In this document: positions 1 to 8,220 of the stretch, one piece after another
How positions within the stretch are numbered: position 1 is the stretch's first letter
Layout of the letters: each line of letters begins with the position of its first letter
Position numbers and translations under genes: made by a program
The notes under the pieces: generated by a model
Told to the model about the DNA's origin: nothing
Database searches by the model: none
Seen by the model: only the letters and a program-made list of their open reading frames with translations
Source: Mucilaginibacter frigoritolerans
GTDB lineage: Bacteria; Bacteroidota; Bacteroidia; Sphingobacteriales; Sphingobacteriaceae
Direction: 5' to 3'
NCBI RefSeq assembly: GCF_007830615.1
Contig: NZ_VLLI01000007.1
Span: 124,001-188,000, forward strand
DNA: 64,000 nt

Positions 1-100
1 AAGAAACACATCTACTGACAAACTAGTGTCACCATTTATTTCAATTACTTGCTTTATTTTTGTATTGAACACCATCCCGCAGGGCATTAACCCTATCAAT

Positions 101-147
101 CTTGTCCGTTCGTCCGCATAGCATCGGCCCCGGACAAGCGGACAAAA
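101..147. repeat. GTCCG palindromic repeat, copy 1 of 3
   Basis: About 47 nt of imperfect inverted repeat: the left arm reads TTGTCCGTTCGTCCG and the right arm CGGACAAGCGGACAAAA. Two related copies lie at 1556-1602 and 2248-2296. No coding potential is visible. All three copies end in GGACAAAA. The stretch 1-420 holds this element and the next one and otherwise shows no gene. Confidence 0.75.
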
Positions 148-264
148 CAATCAACATAATATATACAGTTTCCTGGTTGCTCAGTGAAAGCTAATCTCTT
201 AAGAAAGGGGTTAAGAGGGAGTATTTTTCAATTTTTAAATTTAAACTTTATAATCTTTCATCCT

Positions 265-413
265 TTCTTGCGCTCGTTTACAACGAGTGCTTAATATGGC
301 AGTGCGATTGTATCGCACATTAGCAAATAGTAAGATTGGCTAAGCTGAAAATAGTGCTGTTTACGTTACAAACGTAAAACCACGTTAAGCACTCGTCATA
401 GTCGAGCGCAAGA
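265..413. repeat. MITE-like element built of four hairpins
   Basis: The two ends are inverted copies of about 28 nt: CTTGCGCTCG...CGAGTGCTTAA at 268-293 and its reverse complement at 385-412. Each end is itself a hairpin (for example CTCGTT-TAC-AACGAG at 273-287). The interior adds two more hairpins, GTGCGAT-TGT-ATCGCAC at 302-318 and TTTACGTT-ACA-AACGTAAA at 360-378, both with 3-nt loops. No ORF is inside. This resembles a REP/BIME-type or miniature inverted-repeat element; the mobilising enzyme is not in the window. Confidence 0.7.
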
Positions 414-420
414 AAAGTGC

Positions 421-1431
421 TTACTGAATAGCTATCTCATTGCTCCAAATCTTATTAAAGCGTACATATTCTCTAGGCCAAATCCATTTACCTGGATCCT
501 TTAACAAACTCATGCTTATCCTATACCGGCTACCGCTCTTTATATTGGGTTGATAATCGATATTCAAATTTCTTTTATATTCTTTATAAGGTGCAATGGT
601 TATAAGATCTGGAATGTTTTTGTCGCAAGCCCAGCCCGATATACCAATTCCCCTAACATTTGTATCAAAAAAAATATACCACGAACATGTCATGGTATAA
701 AATCTGAGCGTATCATTACTGTTATTATGCAAAACCAATGGTACCGTAACTGCTTTAGCTTTTTTCGATTTGTTGTTTTCCCTTGCTATTATGGTATCCC
801 GCGGCACACTAATTTTGGCATTTTCTACTGTTAGCGTATATAATTTTCGGTCGTTATCGGTAAGCAAATAAATATCTTTATCGGGTAAAATAGATTTTTC
901 TTTTTCAACTCGAATTTCAAAGTCTTTTTTCGTCAAATAATTTTGATGATTGCTGTTATAATGCAATAAGATTGAATCAGATAAGTTGCCATACAATAGT
1001 TGCTTACCTGGCTTACCCTCATCGCCACCCCATTTGTAAAGATTCATATTAACAGGTATCGAACCATCTCCGCTGGGGGCCTTATCCATTATTAAGTACA
1101 ATGTCATTTTCTGTGACCTGTGTGGTGGAAGCACTGTTTTTAAATACCCACTTTGATGACAAACGTCATTCGCTAAATGAAAATAGGGATTGCTCCTCAT
1201 TGAAAAAAGTAAGTTATAACAGTCAGCTCCCCGGTAATAAAGCGTATCATTCGAATTGTTATTTAGATAAACCTGAATAGTAATGTAATTTTTGCCATCA
1301 AATGAAGCAAAACCACCCCCATCATCAACAACAATGTTATACAACGATTTGGGTTGTTGAGCTGATGCTATATTTATAAGATTGGTGATGAGGACTATAA
1401 CAATGACAGCACTTTTAAATATCTTTCTCAT
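421..1431 (-). CDS. Secreted protein with a tandemly duplicated domain, function unknown
   Basis: A 336-residue protein with an N-terminal signal peptide ending near SAQQ (about residue 25). Two stretches look homologous: about residues 30-140 and 195-315. Each carries the signature LxNNSNDTL followed by a Cys and an aromatic/hydrophobic strand (LNNNSNDTLYYRGADCYNLL and LHNNSNDTLRFYTMTCSWYI), then a PxxxxK/R-type segment and a final strand with SLLK or NLYK. That suggests two beta-sandwich repeats. I do not recognise the family. The start ATG at 1431 is followed directly by a good signal sequence. The gene stands alone between repeat elements, and the MITE-like element begins only 8 nt beyond its stop codon. 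It probably acts in the periplasm or outside the cell. Confidence 0.7.
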   Translation of the reverse strand: MRKIFKSAVIVIVLITNLINIASAQQPKSLYNIVVDDGGGFASFDGKNYITIQVYLNNNSNDTLYYRGADCYNLLFSMRSNPYFHLANDVCHQSGYLKTVLPPHRSQKMTLYLIMDKAPSGDGSIPVNMNLYKWGGDEGKPGKQLLYGNLSDSILLHYNSNHQNYLTKKDFEIRVEKEKSILPDKDIYLLTDNDRKLYTLTVENAKISVPRDTIIARENNKSKKAKAVTVPLVLHNNSNDTLRFYTMTCSWYIFFDTNVRGIGISGWACDKNIPDLITIAPYKEYKRNLNIDYQPNIKSGSRYRISMSLLKDPGKWIWPREYVRFNKIWSNEIAIQ

Positions 1432-1555
1432 GGTTTAGGCATTTTTTAAATATCAATTTGAAATTATGCGTTTATAAACGTAGCATAAAATCGTTAAAGA
1501 TCAGGTTTCTGAAAAACAAAAATCTTCCGGTTTAATCCTTGCAAAGCGGCAACAG

Positions 1556-1602
1556 TTTGTCCGCTTGTCCTACCCCTACCACTCCGGACGGCCGGACAAA
1601 AT
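1556..1602. repeat. GTCCG palindromic repeat, copy 2 of 3
   Basis: The left arm is TTGTCCGCTTGTCC and the right arm GGACGGCCGGACAAAAT, separated by about 14 nt. The layout is the same as the copy at 101-147. It lies between the starts of one gene and the end of the DoxX-like gene. Confidence 0.75.
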
Positions 1603-1625
1603 AACAAATCAATAACGTTATTTGG

Positions 1626-2072
1626 TTATACCTTTTTACCTGCTAAATAATTATCAATGCTCCACTGGTAACGGTTAAGGCCCGAGAGTACTAAGCTTGC
1701 ACCGGTAAACACAAAAACGGGGTAACTGAATGGTGCATTAAGGCTTACAAATACAGCCATACTCAACCCAAAGCAAAGCGTTAAAATGGCAGCGCCCAGG
1801 GCAACCCATTTTATTTTTAGCCCGATAATGAGGCACAGGCCAAATAATGCTTCGGCAATGGTTGCTATAAGGCCTGCAAAATTGGCAAGGCTACGGTTCA
1901 AAAAAGGCAGCAGCGTACTGGTATAGTCAATAAAGTGCTTCCAGTCGCCCCATGAAACGCCGTGGCTTCCCGGCGCACCAAGCCAACCCAACCTATCCAT
2001 CACCACTATTAAAAATATACTCCCCATAGCTATTCTTAAAAATAACTGGGCCACTCCTGATGAATTTTTCAT
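1626..2072 (-). CDS. DoxX-like family membrane protein
   Basis: A 148-residue protein with four hydrophobic segments (about residues 7-26, 62-82, 88-108, 115-132), the size and layout of small DoxX/SURF4-type membrane proteins. Family-like features are the GSIFLIVV first helix, the AEALFGLCLIIGL helix and a short loop before the last helix. Members sit in the inner membrane; some act in thiosulfate:quinone oxidation, but for most no activity is known and none can be assigned here. It is monocistronic by appearance, flanked by two GTCCG repeats. Confidence 0.7.
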   Translation of the reverse strand: MKNSSGVAQLFLRIAMGSIFLIVVMDRLGWLGAPGSHGVSWGDWKHFIDYTSTLLPFLNRSLANFAGLIATIAEALFGLCLIIGLKIKWVALGAAILTLCFGLSMAVFVSLNAPFSYPVFVFTGASLVLSGLNRYQWSIDNYLAGKKV

Positions 2073-2247
2073 GTTTGCTACAATTAAATTGGCTGTAATG
2101 GTTGGTTTTCGCTTTAAGGTTACGGTTGAGCCAAACGCTTAATCTATTTCGCAACTAAGATAAAAAATTGGACAGGGGATAGAAAACATGCATCAACATT
2201 TGTTATTGCGATGACGATTGGTTTATGGAGCAATTGGGGGTACTAAT

Positions 2248-2296
2248 CTTGTCCGGTCGTCCGGAGGTACCGCTACTCAGAACGGACGGACAAAAT
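2248..2296. repeat. GTCCG palindromic repeat, copy 3 of 3
   Basis: The left arm is CTTGTCCGGTCGTCCGG and the right arm ACGGACGGACAAAAT, with a 16-nt centre. It sits only 8 nt before the CGTCATTGCGA-type inverted repeat, so 2248-2430 is almost entirely repeat sequence. Confidence 0.75.
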
Positions 2297-2303
2297 AAAA
2301 AAG

Positions 2304-2430
2304 CGTCATTGCGAAGAATGAAGCAATCTCTAAACTATACAGATCAGGGAGATAAAAGCTTGTTAAATGAAATAATGCCGTGCTGTTGATTGTCCTCTGT
2401 AGAGATGGCTTCGTTCCTCGCCAAGACGAC
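2304..2430. repeat. CGTCATTGCGA-type inverted repeat element
   Basis: The left end is CGTCATTGCGAAGAATGAAG followed by CAATCTC. The right end is GAGATGGCTTCGTTCCTCGCCAAGACGA, which is close to its reverse complement. Total length is about 127 nt with no ORF. I recall elements of this consensus as dispersed repeats in many bacterial genomes; that recollection was not checked. Both arms have diverged by several bases, so the copy looks old. Confidence 0.75.
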
Positions 2431-2451
2431 GGGGGAAATAATCACCCACCC

Positions 2452-3933
2452 TTACTTCCCAATCCTCTTTAACCCCGCTTTGGCATCGTTATCAATATCA
2501 TTCTGATATTCGTGATCTTTCATCTCCAGGGCCTGGTGGTAGTAATCGGCGGCTTTGGTATAATCGCGTTTTTCTTCAAAAATACGGCCTATGCTTACCG
2601 CTGCGTTGGCGGCATAATAGTATCTGGTTGCCTTGCCATTGTTAATGGCCCTTTGGTAGGCCGAAAGCGCTTCATTGGGTTTGTCGGTGCGTTCGTAAAT
2701 CCTGCCCAGGCGGTAATAGTATTCTGTTTTGTCTCTTATCAGTGCAAAGCTGTTTACCTCTCTGCCATTCAGCTGATTCAAAGCTTTGCTATAATATCCC
2801 CCATCATAATAAAACCGGGCCTTTAACAGGTCCAGGTCCGGTTTGGTATCATTGGCTTCGCGCAGGGCTTGTTTGTCTTTTTCATCAGTGGCATAACCCT
2901 TGGTTTGGGCCAGTTTTACATAAGCTTCGTATTTTGAGGCATCGTTTTGCAGCAGGTAGTAATAACCCATCTTTAAATAGGCATCCTTAATATAACTGGT
3001 ACCTTTAAATTCACGTACATAAGCATTCAAAAACATGGGGGTATCCTCATCCATGCGGTTCAGCTTGGCACAGCCCAAAAGATAATTGATCATAGGCAGG
3101 CTCACGTACTCGTTGGACTTTGGCCTCGCTTCCAGAAAAGCAATAGCATCATCATTATGTGCCGATTTGGAAGCCACATAACCCTGCAAAAAAGATTTCA
3201 GCAGACTATTGTTTTCCATACCCGATAGATAGGTGATTAACTTTGGATAGGCGCCATAATTGTGCAATGCGTCAATATTTATATTGCATAAAAAGAAGAT
3301 CACCTCATCATTATAAAAGCTGTATTTGGTTTTGGGCAGCGTGGTACGCAGCTCTTCCAGTTGTTTTACGCCTGCCTGTACATTACCGTTCATCCCCAAA
3401 AAACGGGTGACGCTTCTAAAGTTAGCAGGTATGGAACCGAAGATCACATTTACCAGGGCCAGGCTTTTCTGGTTTGGTAAAAAATCAGGATACTTTTCAG
3501 CATTATCCTTCAGCAAACCATTGGCCTTTTTAGCATCAAAGCCCGATGATACATAATCGCCAAACTTAGCCTTTAAGAAAGACCATTGCAGGTATACCTC
3601 TGCCTGTGCAAACAGGTAATAAGGCGAATTGCTGTCATTATCCTCCAGTAAAGACAACCGCTTAGCCTTGTTGTCCTTCAGTCGTTCATAGTCTGCTTTG
3701 TTTTCGGAGGCCAGTAAGCCAAAATAATCTATGTAATTATCCAGCAATACGGTAATACCATTCTGCGGATTTTGTTGTTTTTCCTTTTGGATCAGTTGCC
3801 GGGCTTCGTTCAGCCTTAAACTCATAATGGCCCTGTAGGCGTCAACACAATTGGCATCATAATTAAAATTTGCGTGGGCCTTAAGCTGTATAAGCAAGAA
3901 TAGAAAAACAAAAAGCAGGAGTTTTTTTATCAT
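2452..3933 (-). CDS. Secreted TPR-repeat protein
   Basis: About 493 residues from the preferred start. An upstream in-frame ATG at 3984 would add 17 residues, but it lies inside a TACATTTG promoter box (3982-3989), and the signal peptide MIKKLLLFVFLFLLIQ begins at 3933, so 3933 is chosen. The body is helical. Clear tetratricopeptide-like units lie in the C-terminal third (around YYYRLGRIYERTDKPNEALS and the following GRIFEEKRDYTKAADYYHQA). It is probably a periplasmic scaffold protein; no partner can be named from the context. Confidence 0.75.
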   Translation of the reverse strand: MIKKLLLFVFLFLLIQLKAHANFNYDANCVDAYRAIMSLRLNEARQLIQKEKQQNPQNGITVLLDNYIDYFGLLASENKADYERLKDNKAKRLSLLEDNDSNSPYYLFAQAEVYLQWSFLKAKFGDYVSSGFDAKKANGLLKDNAEKYPDFLPNQKSLALVNVIFGSIPANFRSVTRFLGMNGNVQAGVKQLEELRTTLPKTKYSFYNDEVIFFLCNINIDALHNYGAYPKLITYLSGMENNSLLKSFLQGYVASKSAHNDDAIAFLEARPKSNEYVSLPMINYLLGCAKLNRMDEDTPMFLNAYVREFKGTSYIKDAYLKMGYYYLLQNDASKYEAYVKLAQTKGYATDEKDKQALREANDTKPDLDLLKARFYYDGGYYSKALNQLNGREVNSFALIRDKTEYYYRLGRIYERTDKPNEALSAYQRAINNGKATRYYYAANAAVSIGRIFEEKRDYTKAADYYHQALEMKDHEYQNDIDNDAKAGLKRIGK

Positions 3934-3981
3934 GAACGAAGAAGAATTTCGAATTTTTAAATCCGGATTTATTTCAATTAG

Positions 3982-3989
3982 CAAATGTA
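3982..3989 (-). promoter_or_regulatory. -7 box TACATTTG for the TPR protein gene
   Basis: It matches the Bacteroidota -7 consensus TAnnTTTG on the minus strand, about 48 nt upstream of the chosen ATG at 3933. It covers the alternative ATG at 3984, which argues against that start. The -33 element is weak. Confidence 0.5.
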
Positions 3990-4018
3990 AAACTTAAACC
4001 GGTAAACCATCCCGGAAA

Positions 4019-4396
4019 TCACACCGAAGTGATCCACCAGGTATTGCCAAAAGCATCATTTATTCCTGCGCTGCGGCCATAGCTTTGGTCGGCAGGTTCC
4101 ATTTTGGTTGTAGCCCCATTTGCCAGTGCCTTTGCATAAACCTGGTCACAATCGTCAACATAAACGAATAATCCGGCGGGTTGTTTTGTGTATTGTTCAG
4201 TTGCATCTGCCAGCATAATTACACTATCGCCAATTTTTACTTCGGCATGCATTATCAGCTTTTCATCGCGCATAGCTTTATAACGTTCTTCGGCACCAAA
4301 AACGCTTTTGGTAAATTCAATAAATGCAGCAGCATCCGCAACAATCAGGTAAGGCATCAACTGTGGATAGCCTTCGGGGATATTTACTTTTTTCAT
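4019..4396 (-). CDS. VOC family (glyoxalase/PhnB-like) protein
   Basis: A 125-residue single-domain protein. It opens with the PhnB-like pattern YPQLMPYLIVADAAAFIEFT, followed by VFGAEE, a metal-side strand HAEVKIGDSVIMLAD and a C-terminal DAFGNTWWI typical of this vicinal-oxygen-chelate subgroup. The usual metal positions are His (HAEV) and a C-terminal acidic residue; the latter is not obvious here, because the closing D-x-F-G-N-x-W ends in T-S-V. The substrate is unknown. It stands alone, about 50 nt after the TPR gene upstream on its strand. Confidence 0.8.
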   Translation of the reverse strand: MKKVNIPEGYPQLMPYLIVADAAAFIEFTKSVFGAEERYKAMRDEKLIMHAEVKIGDSVIMLADATEQYTKQPAGLFVYVDDCDQVYAKALANGATTKMEPADQSYGRSAGINDAFGNTWWITSV

Positions 4397-4536
4397 GATG
4401 TTTTTTATTTTTATTATCAGCCTAAAAAAATAAAATTGACAGCAGCGTGGTATACTATTATATTTCAGCGGTTTGCATTGGTTAGTAAATATAAAATTAA
4501 ATGATGGGGTTTGAAAATTGTTTTCTTTTTGAAGGA

Positions 4537-4677
4537 AGAGCCCCTCTAAACGGCGAAGCCCTCATGAATGCCATAAAGAAAAAATGATAGCTATGAATAA
4601 TCTCCCCCGGTTGGGGAGACTTTAGCTTCGACCACTTTTTTTAAGTCCTCCCTACCGGGGAGGATTTAGGTGGGGCT
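4537..4677. repeat. GAGCCCC...GTGGGGC palindromic repeat, copy 1 (with an insert)
   Basis: The core at 4601-4677 reads TCTCCCCCGGTTGGGGAGAC, then TTAAGTCCTCCCTACCGGGG and AGGATTTAGGTGGGGC. A second copy lies at 18825-18919. The outer left arm (AGAGCCCCTCTAAA) is at 4537-4550, separated from the core by about 50 nt absent from copy 2. The remainder of the interval 4397-4758 shows no gene other than the aspS promoter. Confidence 0.7.
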
Positions 4678-4729
4678 ATGTGATTATTCCCTTCCTTTAT
4701 TAAATCTTTCACCTTTCGACTCAAAAATG

Positions 4730-4737
4730 TACTTTTG
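4730..4737 (+). promoter_or_regulatory. -7 box TACTTTTG for aspS
   Basis: A full match to TAnnTTTG, 21 nt before the ATG at 4759. The box overlaps an upstream in-frame ATG at 4735, so translation most likely starts at 4759. No strong -33 TTTG is seen. Confidence 0.65.
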
Positions 4738-4758
4738 CAAACTTTACAAATCAGTACC

Positions 4759-6504
4759 ATGCTCAGAACACATACTTGCGGCGAATTAAATATCAGCCAT
4801 TTAGGTAAAACGGTTACATTATGCGGTTGGGTGCAAAAATCACGCGACCTTGGCGGAACAACTTTTATTGATGTTCGCGACCGTTACGGTTTAACCCAGC
4901 TGATCTTTAACACCGATTCGGACGCTACCCTGCGCGAAAAAAGCCGTGGCCTTGGTCGTGAGTTTGTGATAAAAGTTACCGGTACCGTAATTGAGCGTAC
5001 CAGCAAAAACGCAAAGCTTTCTACCGGCGAAATTGAGATCGAAGTAACCGATATTGAGGTACTAAACCCATCAAAAATTCCTCCGTTTATGATTGAGGAT
5101 GAAACTGATGGTGGCGAAGAGCTTCGCGCCAAATACCGTTACCTGGATCTGCGCCGTAACCCTATCCGCAACAACCTGATGCTGCGCCACAAAATGGCAC
5201 AGGAAGTACGTAAATATCTGGACGGATTAAACTTCATCGAGGTAGAAACCCCGGTGCTGATTAAATCAACCCCCGAAGGTGCTCGCGACTTTGTGGTACC
5301 AAGCCGCATGAATCCTGGTGAGTTTTACGCTTTGCCACAATCGCCCCAAACCTTTAAACAATTGCTGATGGTAAGCGGGTTCGACCGTTACTTCCAGATT
5401 GTAAAATGTTTCAGGGATGAGGATTTACGTGCTGATCGTCAGCCTGAATTCACCCAGATAGATTGTGAGCTTTCTTACATTGAGCAGGAAGATATCTTAA
5501 ACATTTTTGAGGGCTTAACCCGCCATCTGTTCAAAACCATAAAAGGGATTGATCTGCATAACTTCCCGCGTATGCAATATGCCGATGCTATGCGTTTATA
5601 TGGATCCGATAAACCTGATATCCGTTTCGGGATGCAGTTTGTTGAACTGAACGATATTGTAAAAGGAAAAGGCTTTGGCATTTTTGATAATGCCGAGCTG
5701 GTAGTAGGTATCAACGCTAAAGGTTGTGCCGAATATACCCGCAAGCAAATTGATGAGTTAACCGAATGGTTAAAGCGCCCTCAAATTGGTGTTACCGGCA
5801 TGATCTATTGCCGTTACAATACCGATGGTACATTAAAATCATCAGTTGATAAGTTTTATAACGAAGATGACCTAACCAACTGGGCAGCAGCATTTGAAGC
5901 CGAACCGGGCGATATCATGTTTGTATTAGCCGGACAAGCCGACAAAGTACGCAAGCAATTAAACGAGCTTCGCCTGGAAATGGGAACCCGTTTAGGCTTA
6001 CGCGATAAAAACACCTTTGCACCGCTTTGGGTACTGGACTTCCCGCTGTTGGAGTGGGACGAAGAATCGGGCCGTTACCATGCCATGCACCACCCGTTCA
6101 CCTCACCAAAACCTGAGGATATTGCCTTGCTGGATACCGCACCAGGCGATGTACGTGCCAATGCTTACGACTTAGTGCTTAATGGTTCGGAAATTGGCGG
6201 TGGTTCTATCCGTATTCATGACCGCACATTACAGGCGTTGATGTTTAAGCATTTAGGCTTTTCGCCTGAAGAGGCACAAAAGCAATTCGGCTTCCTGATG
6301 GATGCCTTTGAATATGGTGCACCACCACATGGCGGTTTAGCATTAGGCTTCGACCGCTTGTGTTCGATCTTTGCAGGCTTGGATTCAATCCGTGATGTGA
6401 TTGCATTCCCTAAAAATAATTCTGGTCGCGATGTGATGATTGATACCCCATCAACCATTGCCGAAACGCAGATGAATGAGTTAAAAATCAAAACAGTTTT
6501 ATAA
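4759..6504 (+). CDS. aspS: Aspartyl-tRNA synthetase
   Basis: 581 residues from [10 protein letters not shown]. It charges tRNA-Asp with aspartate in the cytoplasm. Seen in order are an N-terminal OB-fold anticodon-binding domain (about 1-110, with [12 protein letters not shown] and FIDVRDRYG), the class II catalytic core with motif 2 ([18 protein letters not shown]), the bacterial GAD insertion (about 280-410), and motif 3 (GLALGFDRL) near the C-terminus. The length fits the bacterial type with the insertion domain. The start at 4759 is preferred over 4735 because the latter lies in the promoter box and MLRTH begins the usual family N-terminus. A small gene follows 18 nt downstream. Whether the enzyme discriminates tRNA-Asn cannot be judged. 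Confidence 0.97.
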   Translation: MLRTHTCGELNISHLGKTVTLCGWVQKSRDLGGTTFIDVRDRYGLTQLIFNTDSDATLREKSRGLGREFVIKVTGTVIERTSKNAKLSTGEIEIEVTDIEVLNPSKIPPFMIEDETDGGEELRAKYRYLDLRRNPIRNNLMLRHKMAQEVRKYLDGLNFIEVETPVLIKSTPEGARDFVVPSRMNPGEFYALPQSPQTFKQLLMVSGFDRYFQIVKCFRDEDLRADRQPEFTQIDCELSYIEQEDILNIFEGLTRHLFKTIKGIDLHNFPRMQYADAMRLYGSDKPDIRFGMQFVELNDIVKGKGFGIFDNAELVVGINAKGCAEYTRKQIDELTEWLKRPQIGVTGMIYCRYNTDGTLKSSVDKFYNEDDLTNWAAAFEAEPGDIMFVLAGQADKVRKQLNELRLEMGTRLGLRDKNTFAPLWVLDFPLLEWDEESGRYHAMHHPFTSPKPEDIALLDTAPGDVRANAYDLVLNGSEIGGGSIRIHDRTLQALMFKHLGFSPEEAQKQFGFLMDAFEYGAPPHGGLALGFDRLCSIFAGLDSIRDVIAFPKNNSGRDVMIDTPSTIAETQMNELKIKTVL

Positions 6505-6522
6505 CAAAATATCCATAAATAG

Positions 6523-6696
6523 ATGTCAGCTGCAATTGTATCAGGCAAGTCAGAAAAAGATTTTCAGCTGTTGGTTTCCATCGCTGAAAAAATGGGGTTA
6601 TCTATTACCCTGGTTTCTGATGATGATTTGGAAACCTTGAATAAGGCTAAATCTAAAAAAGAAAATGAGGCAAGCGAAGTAGCCGAGCTGGTATAA
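6523..6696 (+). CDS. 57-residue acidic/basic hypothetical protein
   Basis: ATG at 6523, stop TAA at 6694-6696, 18 nt after aspS. The product begins MSAAIVSGKSEKDFQLLVSI and ends SEVAELV; it is highly charged and predicted helical, with a lysine/glutamate-rich middle and no membrane segment. Codon use and the tight spacing to aspS suggest a real gene read through from aspS, and a rho-independent terminator closes the unit at 6739. The length and charge recall small antitoxin-like or DNA-associated proteins, but no toxin partner is adjacent and I do not recognise the family. Confidence 0.55.
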   Translation: MSAAIVSGKSEKDFQLLVSIAEKMGLSITLVSDDDLETLNKAKSKKENEASEVAELV

Positions 6697-6738
6697 AACG
6701 CACATAAGGCGTTAATTCTGCTCAATACATCAATACAA

Positions 6739-6776
6739 AAAGGATGGTTTTTCAAAAAGCCATCCTTCTTTTTTTT
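6739..6776 (+). terminator. Rho-independent terminator after aspS and the small ORF
   Basis: The stem AAGGATGG / CCATCCTT is extended inward by TTTTT / AAAAA with one bulge, and is followed by CTTTTTTTTT. It ends the aspS unit just before the M20 peptidase gene. Confidence 0.8.
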
Positions 6777-6801
6777 ATATTAGGGGGATAAAACCCTTAG
6801 C

Positions 6802-8103
6802 ATGAAGAAACTATACCTACTATTACTTTGCACTGCTGCTTTACCGGCATTTTCTCAAACGTCATCACTAAGAGCACAAATCAGCAAAAAAGCCGATTCT
6901 ATTCAAACCCAGGTTATAGCCTGGCGCCGCGATTTTCACGAACATCCCGAGCTGGGGAACCATGAGTTCCGTACCGCGGCCATTATTGCCAAGCACCTGC
7001 AATCGCTGGGTCTGGAAGTAAAAACAGGTATAGCCACTACCGGTGTGGTAGGCATATTAAAAGGCGGCAAACCCGGCCCGGTAATAGCGCTTCGTTCAGA
7101 AATGGATGCCTTGCCCGTTACCGAGCATACCAACGTTCCATTTGCATCAAAGGTAACAACCATGTACCACGGGCAGGAAGTGGGTGTAATGCATGCCTGC
7201 GGCCATGATTCGCACATGGCAATGTTAATGGCAACAGCAGAAATACTCACCTCCATGAAAAGTGAACTGCATGGAACCGTAAAATTTATTTTTCAACCAG
7301 CCGAAGAGGGCCTTGATCCCGGTGAGGTTGGCGGAGCCGAAGAAATGGTAAAAGAAGGTGTTTTAGAAAACCCTAAAGTAGATGCCATTTTTGGGATGCA
7401 TATTTTTTCTTATCTGCCTGTGGGTACAATTACCTATCGGCCAGGTGGCGCTATGGCCAGTGTAAATAGTGTGCAAATTGTAATTAAGGGTAAATCAACC
7501 CACGGTGCAGCGCCATGGGGAGGGATAGATCCTATTGTTATATCGGCACAAATTATCAACAGCTTGCAAACTATTGTTAGCCGCAATATTAACATCACCC
7601 AAAACCCAGCCATAGTAACCATTGGTTCAATAAAGGCAGGCAACCGCTTTAATATCATACCAGATTCGGCGGTGTTGCTGGGCACTTTACGGGCCTTTAC
7701 TAATGCCGATGAAAAATTACTGATTCAGCGTGTTAACGATATAGCCACCAAAACAGCCGAGGCTCAGGGAGCCGTTGCGCATATTACTTATTCAACCCAT
7801 TACCCGGTTACCTATAACAATCCGGAGCTGACTGCCAAAATGCTGCCATCTTTACAACAAACCACGGGCGTAGCCAATACAAAGCTTGCAGATCCGGTTA
7901 CTGGTGCCGAAGATTTTAGCTTTTATGGCCAAAAAGTACCCGCTCTTTTCATCTTTTTAGGAGGATTGCCAAAAGGTGGCGACCCACTGACTGCCCCGGT
8001 AAACCACTCCTCTGATTTTTATATTGATGAAAGTGCATTTCCGCTGGGAGTTAAAGCCATGTGTAACTTAACTTTAGATTATATGGCGATGAATAGTAAA
8101 TAA
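6802..8103 (+). CDS. Secreted M20-family amidohydrolase (hippurate hydrolase/aminoacylase-like)
   Basis: 433 residues with a signal peptide MKKLYLLLLCTAALPAFSQ. The M20D pattern is clear: FHEHPELGNHEFRT near residue 50, metal-binding HACGHDSHMAM around residue 133, PAEEG around 172, GMH near 200, and a dimerisation domain from about 215 to 330. The C-terminal catalytic lobe carries GAEDFSFY. Enzymes of this group cleave N-acyl or N-aroyl amino acids, and some cleave gamma-aminobenzoyl or indole-acetyl conjugates. The signal peptide places this one in the periplasm or outside. It stands alone between the aspS terminator and hflX. Confidence 0.9.
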   Translation: MKKLYLLLLCTAALPAFSQTSSLRAQISKKADSIQTQVIAWRRDFHEHPELGNHEFRTAAIIAKHLQSLGLEVKTGIATTGVVGILKGGKPGPVIALRSEMDALPVTEHTNVPFASKVTTMYHGQEVGVMHACGHDSHMAMLMATAEILTSMKSELHGTVKFIFQPAEEGLDPGEVGGAEEMVKEGVLENPKVDAIFGMHIFSYLPVGTITYRPGGAMASVNSVQIVIKGKSTHGAAPWGGIDPIVISAQIINSLQTIVSRNINITQNPAIVTIGSIKAGNRFNIIPDSAVLLGTLRAFTNADEKLLIQRVNDIATKTAEAQGAVAHITYSTHYPVTYNNPELTAKMLPSLQQTTGVANTKLADPVTGAEDFSFYGQKVPALFIFLGGLPKGGDPLTAPVNHSSDFYIDESAFPLGVKAMCNLTLDYMAMNSK

Positions 8104-8220
8104 CATATTACCTTTGTAAACGCCTTCTTATTGAACTATTATTAAACACAGCAATAAGCGGGCGTATATTAAATACCAGCCAGGCAGTAGTTTGGCATTT
8201 CCATTGTTAATTCATTTTTA

